This document shows, in pieces, positions 16,217 to 20,113 of a stretch of 20,113 nt of DNA; the stretch's first letter is position 1, and the number at the start of each line of letters is the position of its first letter. The DNA is taken from contig JAVBNJ010000153.1 of the NCBI GenBank assembly GCA_031551625.1, forward strand, positions 1 to 20,113, written 5' to 3'. This DNA comes from JAVBNJ01 sp031551625 (GTDB lineage: Bacteria; Bacteroidota; Bacteroidia; Bacteroidales; UBA932). Below the pieces are notes generated by a model that worked only from the letters and a program-made list of their open reading frames with translations, was not told where the DNA came from and searched no databases. The translations under genes were made by a program, and so were the position numbers.

Positions 16217-17431
16217 TTACGCAGCCGCTTGCTTCAACGTTTTATGGAAATAAATAAATCCGCTTAGCACAACGGTTAGGATACCACAAATGATAAATAT
16301 CAAACGTAAGTCTACCACATCGCCCAGCGGACCGAAGATGAGCATGCCGAGAGGCATTACTCCCGTGGCTACAATTTGCACAACACTAAACACACGGCCT
16401 TGCTTGTCGGCTTCTACTTTTCGTTGGAATAACGCCATTTCCGCAGCATTGGTAAACGCTACAAAAATACCCATTACCAGCATGAGGGCAGAGAGAAAAT
16501 AGAAATGAGGCACAGCCAGCAACACGCTGGAAATACCGAATACAAAGCACGACAAGGCAATGGTGTTAATCGCGTTTTTGAAACCACCCCACCATGCAAT
16601 GATAGCGCCGCCAAGCATCATACCGCCACTGAACAAAATTTCGATAACCGAAAGCCGCCACACCTCGTCGCCAAACTCGCGAACAACCAGCAACTGGCTT
16701 AAGAAAGCCGATGGAGTAATGAGAAAAAAATAGAAACAATCAACAATTAGCATCCCGCGCACAAATGTATTTTTCCAGCAGTAATTTAATCCTTCTTTCA
16801 AATCGGCAAGATAGCCGGTAGCTTGCTCTTGCAATGCTTTTGCATGCGCCTTGATTGGAATACTCAACATAATACCGATGCCTATGACGGCAGTTGACAC
16901 ATCAATAAAAAAAAGTGCCTGCAACGGGAACAATGATAGCAGTGCAGCGCTTGCGGCAGGTGCTGCCAATAGAATCACCGATTGCAAACTGCCATTGATG
17001 CCGTTGACCCGCATCAAGTGTTCGGACGGAACCATTTGCGGAATAATGGCTCCTACTGCGGGCGACTGTATGCCCATGCCGATGGAACGCAGGCACAATA
17101 TCAAAAAAATTAACCACAGTCCCTGATAGCCGAGCGCAAAAATAATAGCTAGCACAAGTGTTACGAACGCAATGCCGGCATCAGAAAAAATGATAAGTTG
17201 CTTGCGGTTGTACCGGTCGGCCCACACGCCTGCGAACAACGAAATGACCAAGCGCGGCAGGAATGTAAAAATGGTGCTTACCATCATCATTGTGCCGGAT
17301 TTGGTGGACAAGGTTATGTGCCAGATAATGGCAAAGTCTACCAGCGACGAGCCGAACAGCGAAACAGCCTGACCCGCAAAGAATAGAGTAATTGTTTTTT
17401 TCCAGTGAAGAAATGTATTTTCATTTTGCAT
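16217..17431 (-). CDS. Major facilitator superfamily exporter (MFS_3/EntS-MefA-like)
   Basis: The 404-residue polytopic protein has about 12 hydrophobic segments. The loop-2 motif A appears as GVWADRYNRKQ at 68-78, and a second-half counterpart is weak (QRKVEADKQGRVF). The layout, starting LFFAGQAVSLFGSSLVDFAI, resembles the MFS_3 group, which includes enterobactin exporter EntS and macrolide efflux protein MefA. The inferred role is efflux of a small molecule by proton antiport; the substrate cannot be read from sequence. It stands alone: convergent with the lamin-tail gene and separated from rimM by 238 nt. No clear promoter was found. Confidence 0.85.
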   Translation of the reverse strand: MQNENTFLHWKKTITLFFAGQAVSLFGSSLVDFAIIWHITLSTKSGTMMMVSTIFTFLPRLVISLFAGVWADRYNRKQLIIFSDAGIAFVTLVLAIIFALGYQGLWLIFLILCLRSIGMGIQSPAVGAIIPQMVPSEHLMRVNGINGSLQSVILLAAPAASAALLSLFPLQALFFIDVSTAVIGIGIMLSIPIKAHAKALQEQATGYLADLKEGLNYCWKNTFVRGMLIVDCFYFFLITPSAFLSQLLVVREFGDEVWRLSVIEILFSGGMMLGGAIIAWWGGFKNAINTIALSCFVFGISSVLLAVPHFYFLSALMLVMGIFVAFTNAAEMALFQRKVEADKQGRVFSVVQIVATGVMPLGMLIFGPLGDVVDLRLIFIICGILTVVLSGFIYFHKTLKQAAA

Positions 17432-17669
17432 AATAAAATCAATTGAAATAAGACAAAAGATAACCTTTCTGGGAAGGCCAGAATACCAAGCTACATAAGC
17501 TTTTTATTATACAAAATAACGAAAAGACATATCAGATCTAAAGTTTACGATTGTAAAGATAGTGATTTTCTGCGAATTTCAATACGTTTTCCTAACAGTT
17601 CCTTATTTTTTGACCGTCAGGTATCATACAATCTAATAGAAGAAGATGTCAAACCGGTTGGTTCAATCG

Positions 17670-18164
17670 TTACAGTTCCAGCAATTCTTTTGGTACGTCC
17701 ACTTGCAGCAACTGTTTTTTATGGTCGTTTTTCTTTACAAAATTTTCGTGACACGGAATAATTACTTCGCGCCCATTGTAGTCGATTTGCAGGCAGGGAT
17801 TGCCGGGAATGTCGAGAAAACCGGTAACGGTGCCAAGCTCTCCGAGAGCTTTATCAACGACCTTGTAATTAAGAATTGAGAATTGAGAATTGAGAGTGCC
17901 ATTCTCCATTTTCAATTCTCCATTTTCAATTTTTTTTCCTACAAGTTCTTCTGCTAATTTTTGCGTTTCAAAATCGTCGAATACCACTTGTGCACGGTTG
18001 TTACCGCGAGGTTCGAATGATTTAAAATAAAACGGAACCAGTAGTCCATCAATGGTGATGAATACCGGTTCGTCCAAATTTATTTCTTCAGGCGCTTCGT
18101 CGTACAATTTGATGATTAGCTCACCGTATGCCCCAAAAGTTTTTTGAATTTCTGCAAAAACCAT
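17670..18164 (-). CDS. rimM: Ribosome maturation factor RimM with a repeat-derived linker
   Basis: RimM binds uS19 and helps 30S head maturation. The 164-residue protein has the N-terminal RimM barrel at 1-78 (IQKTFGAYGEL, then FETQKLAEELVGKK). The C-terminal PRC barrel is at 100-164 (KVVDKALGELGTVTGFLDIPGNP, GREVIIP). The linker 79-99 (IENGELKMENGTLNSQFSILN) is low-complexity and encoded by a simple inverted repeat. A stop codon one codon before the ATG at 18162-18164 fixes the start, so the usual few residues before the barrel are missing. It follows rpsP by 91 nt, as in the rpsP-rimM order of many bacteria, but trmD and rplS are not here. Confidence 0.9.
   Translation of the reverse strand: MVFAEIQKTFGAYGELIIKLYDEAPEEINLDEPVFITIDGLLVPFYFKSFEPRGNNRAQVVFDDFETQKLAEELVGKKIENGELKMENGTLNSQFSILNYKVVDKALGELGTVTGFLDIPGNPCLQIDYNGREVIIPCHENFVKKNDHKKQLLQVDVPKELLEL
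17868..17935 (-). repeat. Simple inverted repeat forming the RimM linker codons
   Basis: On the minus strand, two AATTGAAAATGGAG units are followed by AATGGCAC and then TCTCAATTCTCAATTC-type units. The halves are roughly complementary, so a hairpin is possible. The phase keeps the reading frame open, encoding residues 79-99. Confidence 0.85.
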
Positions 18165-18185
18165 AGTTTAAAGACTTAAAAAATT

Positions 18186-18234
18186 AAAGATTTAAAGTTT
18201 AGAGCGCTTGCGCAACTTTAAACTTTAAATCTTT
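18186..18234 (-). terminator. Long AT-rich hairpin between rpsP and rimM (possible partial terminator)
   Basis: AAAGATTTAAAGTTTA (18186-18201) is the exact complement of 18219-18234, a perfect 16-bp stem. The 17-nt loop contains GCGCTTGCGC. On the minus strand the stem is followed by AATTTTTTAAG just before the rimM ATG. It could reduce read-through from rpsP to rimM, or be a copy of a dispersed palindrome. Confidence 0.6.
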
Positions 18235-18255
18235 TAACTTTGAATCAATCGAAGT

Positions 18256-18807
18256 TTATGCTTCGGCAGGAGCCTCGGTCGTAGCCGGTGCAGCTTCAGC
18301 GACCGATGCTTCGGCAGCAGCTTTGGCTTCAGCTTCTTTCAGCGCAATATCGCTCTTCTTTTGTGCTACGGAAGCGGCTTTGGTTTCCTTGGTTTTGGCT
18401 TCGGCTTCGAGACGTGCTTTGTTAGCATCGCGGCCAGCTTGCGCTAAATCCGATTTCTTACCGCTTACTTTCGCTTCTTTTTCCTGCATCCAATTGTTCC
18501 ATTTTTGGATGGCAGCATCTTCCGTCAACGCACCTTTTTTCACCCCTTCTAGCAAGTGCTTTTTGAGCAACACGCCTTTGTATGAAAGGATACGACGGCA
18601 AGTATCGGTCGGTTGCGCACCTTTGTTCATCCAATCCAAAGCCTTGTCCACATCCACTTCTACCAACGCCGGATTGGTGTTGGGGTTGTAAGTGCCGATA
18701 CGTTCAATGAAACGGCCGTCGCGCGGGCTGCGGCTATCGGTTACTACTACGTGGAAATAAGCGTAATTTTTTTTCCCGTGGCGGGACAAACGAATCTTTA
18801 CAGACAT
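18256..18807 (-). CDS. rpsP: 30S ribosomal protein bS16 with long C-terminal extension
   Basis: bS16 is a primary assembly protein of the 30S body. The start MSVKIRLSRHGKKNYAYFHV and the segment DGRFIERIGTYNPNTNPALV are diagnostic. The core covers about 1-85. The remaining ~100 residues are rich in Ala, Lys and Glu, probably helical, ending in an acidic Ala-rich tail. The 183-residue length fits Bacteroidetes bS16, which is about twice the usual 80-90. It has a perfect promoter about 65 nt upstream and is followed by a hairpin and rimM. Confidence 0.97.
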   Translation of the reverse strand: MSVKIRLSRHGKKNYAYFHVVVTDSRSPRDGRFIERIGTYNPNTNPALVEVDVDKALDWMNKGAQPTDTCRRILSYKGVLLKKHLLEGVKKGALTEDAAIQKWNNWMQEKEAKVSGKKSDLAQAGRDANKARLEAEAKTKETKAASVAQKKSDIALKEAEAKAAAEASVAEAAPATTEAPAEA

Positions 18808-18872
18808 ACTCTATATAGTTTTTAAGTTAATATTGCTATTTAAACTTCCTTATCTTCTCGAGAAAAGGTGTG

Positions 18873-18903
18873 CAAAGGTACAACATTTTTTGAAATAGGC
18901 AAA
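18873..18903 (-). promoter_or_regulatory. Promoter of rpsP-rimM
   Basis: On the minus strand, TTTG (18903-18900) and TACCTTTG (18880-18873) are 19 nt apart, a full consensus match. The left end of the ISAs1-like remnant begins 17 nt upstream. Confidence 0.78.
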
Positions 18904-18919
18904 ATCTTTCTTTTAATGG

Positions 18920-18937
18920 CAGGGCCGACGCATTTGA
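18920..18937 (+). repeat. Left terminal inverted repeat of the ISAs1-like remnant
   Basis: CAGGGCCGACGCATTTGA; begins with CAGGGC, a common start of ISAs1-family ends as I recall. Confidence 0.62.
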
Positions 18938-19130
18938 TTTGTTGTGATTAGCTAGTAATGAATAGTGTTTGTGCGGTTGTTTACACTGTATTTGCTTCGT
19001 TTATGAAGTAGAACTTGTTGCTAACATTTTTCTTGACGAATTCCGCATTTTGTTAATAATTAGTCCGTTGTATTTATTTTAGCGACTCACTTTTTTCAGA
19101 CCCTTGCAATAAAATTTATTATAAAGCATT

Positions 19131-19391
19131 ATGGAAAAAACATCACTACATTTGTATATTGAGCAAATCCGCGACCCGAGAGAAGGACCTAATAAAAGCA
19201 TTTAATTGATTTTTCACGCAAGATATTACGCTTACCTCACGGCATTCGTTCGCACATACGCATTACTGCAAGCAGAACGATTAATGAAAAGAAGAGTAAC
19301 GAAAGAAGGCTCAAAAAACAGGAGCCTTGTTACCAAAAGATTAAAAGCCGCTTGGGATATGGGCTTTCTTTACCAAGCACTTAATTTTTAA
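19131..19391 (+). pseudogene. ISAs1-like transposase remnant, internally deleted with a stop codon
   Basis: One frame runs from ATG 19131 to TAA 19389-19391, broken by a TAA at 19203-19205. Before the stop it reads MEKTSLHLYIEQIRDPREGP, like the N-terminus of ISAs1/H-repeat transposases (the DPR motif). After it comes YALLQAERLMKRR, then SLVTKRLKAAWDMGFLYQAL, like their C-terminus (KRLKAGWD..FL..L). The catalytic centre, some 250 or more residues, is missing. The product cannot be active. An alternative is a small unknown gene, but the terminal repeats favour a transposase remnant. Confidence 0.6.
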
Positions 19392-19405
19392 GTGTGTCGG
19401 CTCTG
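19388..19405 (-). repeat. Right terminal inverted repeat of the ISAs1-like remnant
   Basis: Read on the minus strand: CAGAGCCGACACACTTAA. It overlaps the stop codon of the remnant frame and ends 17 nt before the greA −33 box. Confidence 0.62.
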
Positions 19406-19422
19406 TTGGATTTCGTCCAAAT

Positions 19423-19453
19423 TTTGTTTTTTTAGAAAAAAGGTGTACCTTTG
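19423..19453 (+). promoter_or_regulatory. Promoter of greA
   Basis: TTTG (19423-19426) and TACCTTTG (19446-19453), spaced by 19 nt, match the full consensus. Transcription would start at about 19458-19461, right at the base of the following hairpin. Confidence 0.8.
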
Positions 19454-19460
19454 CAGTTCG

Positions 19461-19500
19461 GAAGAGTCCAGATAAGTCTGGATTCTTCTGTTTCTTTTAT
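19461..19500 (+). promoter_or_regulatory. 5' leader hairpin of greA, possible attenuator
   Basis: GAAGAGTCCAGA (19461-19472) pairs with TCTGGATTCTTC (19477-19488): a 12-bp stem with one G·U pair and the loop TAAG. A U-rich stretch, TGTTTCTTTTAT, follows. This is terminator-like, but it sits in the 5' UTR of greA about 40 nt before the ATG. Confidence 0.65.
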
Positions 19501-19528
19501 GTGAAAATACTAAAATTTGAAAAATATT

Positions 19529-20008
19529 ATGGCGAAAGTACATTATGTAACGGAAGACGGATTGGAGCGCTTGCGCAAAGATTTGGAACAGCTCAAAAAT
19601 TATGAGCGCCCCGCTATTTCACGACAAATTGCCGAAGCACGCGACAAAGGTGATTTGTCGGAGAATGCCGAGTACGATGCGGCAAAAGAAGCACAAGGGT
19701 TGCTCGAAATGAAGATTGCCAAACTAGAAGCAATGGTGGCCAACGCGCGCGTGATTGACGAGTCGCGCATCGACCTTTCGAGCGTGCAGGTATTGACAAG
19801 AGTAAAAATTAAAAACGTGGCGACCAAAGCTGTGATGGAATATACGCTGGTTACCGAAACCGAAGCCAATATCAAGGAAGGCAAGCTGGCCGTTGGCACG
19901 CCTATAGCACAGGCATTGCTGGGTAAGAAAAAAGGCGAAGTGGTGGAAGTGAAAGTTCCCGCTGGGGTTATGAAATTCGAAGTTATGAATATCTCGCAAG
20001 GTGTTTAA
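19529..20008 (+). CDS. greA: Transcription elongation factor GreA
   Basis: Rescues backtracked RNA polymerase by stimulating transcript cleavage through the secondary channel. I start it at the ATG at 19529-19531 (159 residues, near the usual 154-158) rather than a TTG four codons earlier. The N-terminal coiled coil covers about 8-75, with the tip bearing DKGDLSENAEYDAAKEAQG at about 41-59, the acidic residues that act at the polymerase active site. The C-terminal FKBP-like domain ends in TPIAQALLGKKKGEVVEVKVP. It diverges from rpsP across the IS remnant and has its own promoter and leader hairpin. Confidence 0.97.
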   Translation: MAKVHYVTEDGLERLRKDLEQLKNYERPAISRQIAEARDKGDLSENAEYDAAKEAQGLLEMKIAKLEAMVANARVIDESRIDLSSVQVLTRVKIKNVATKAVMEYTLVTETEANIKEGKLAVGTPIAQALLGKKKGEVVEVKVPAGVMKFEVMNISQGV

Positions 20009-20113
20009 TTTCCCATAAAGACACTAAAGAACACAAAGTATAATGCACTTGTCGCAACCGAGCTTGCGAGTTCACAAAGTAATCTTGAAATTTTTAAATC
20101 TTGAAATAAAAAT
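20009..20113. other. Downstream of greA: short repeats, no gene seen
   Basis: A 9-nt-period array of AAAG units (CATAAAGACACTAAAGAACACAAAG, split at 20014-20038) resembles the one in the adk-obgE gap. Near the end AATCTTGAAAT appears twice. CGCAA (20053-20057) could pair with TTGCG (20064-20068), but no T run follows, so no terminator is called. Confidence 0.4.

Larger units (their letters stand above)
18920..19405 (+). mobile_element. Decayed ISAs1-family (H-repeat-like) element, 486 bp
   Basis: The ends are inverted repeats: CAGGGCCGACGCATTTGA at 18920-18937 and, on the minus strand, CAGAGCCGACACACTTAA from 19405 to 19388. They match at 14 of 18 positions and all four differences are transitions. 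Inside is a broken frame with pieces resembling the two ends of ISAs1 transposases. No flanking target duplication could be recognised, so the insertion is old or the ends have drifted. It lies between the rpsP and greA promoters and disrupts neither. Confidence 0.65.

Noticed and set aside
17432..17669. Search for a gene or promoter between rimM and the MFS gene
   Set aside because: No open frame or consensus TAnnTTTG box with a −33 partner was found; only approximate boxes such as CAAAAGATA.
19517..19528. Upstream TTG start for greA
   Set aside because: The ATG at 19529 gives the normal GreA N-terminus and length; the four extra residues are not a family feature.
20053..20068. CGCAA/TTGCG hairpin after greA
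   Set aside because: Five base pairs and no T tract; not enough for a terminator.

Overview
The window looks like chromosomal DNA of a Bacteroidetes bacterium, probably order Bacteroidales. Three things point there. Promoters follow the Bacteroidetes pattern (TTTG, about 19-20 nt, then TAnnTTTG), with near-perfect copies before the β-barrel gene at 3145, the lamin-tail gene at 11867, rpsP and greA. Ribosome binding sites are A-rich rather than Shine-Dalgarno. The gene set is typical: hpt-adk-obgE, parA-parB-DUF5683-mltD, a long bS16, and lamin-tail/FlgD-like surface proteins. I cannot name the genus. Some features recall uncultured gut Bacteroidales, but that is only an impression.

Layout. 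Positions 1-105 hold the 3' end of rpsT (bS20), convergent with the minus-strand operon hpt-adk-obgE (2386 to 180). purE diverges from hpt at 2503, ends in a strong terminator, and is followed by two outer-membrane genes: a PorV/PorQ-like barrel (3145) and a helix-hairpin-helix plus barrel protein (4040-6088). Meeting the latter tail to tail is an unrecognised cysteine-rich exported protein (7107 to 6094). A 447-nt gap follows, with a large imperfect palindrome and the mltD terminator. Next is the minus-strand partition/cell-wall operon parA-parB-DUF5683-mltD (11698 to 7555). Diverging from parA is a 1418-residue secreted protein with four lamin-tail domains (11867-16123), convergent with an MFS exporter (17431 to 16217). 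rpsP-rimM lies at 18807 to 17670 on the minus strand. A decayed ISAs1-like element (18920-19405) lies in the divergent rpsP/greA spacer, and greA (19529-20008) closes the window.

Most genes are housekeeping: ribosome assembly (rpsT, obgE, rpsP, rimM), purine supply (hpt, adk, purE), transcription fidelity (greA), chromosome segregation (parAB) and envelope (mltD, barrels).

The unusual signal is short repeats entering genes. A 56-bp repeat forms the start codon and first 18-19 codons of two unrelated exported proteins (mltD and the unknown gene). A simple AATTGAAAATGGAG/TCTCAATTC repeat makes up the interdomain linker of RimM. An AT-rich palindrome lies between rpsP and rimM. A 12-bp hairpin sits at the expected 5' end of the greA transcript. 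No tRNA, CRISPR array, phage or defence system was seen.
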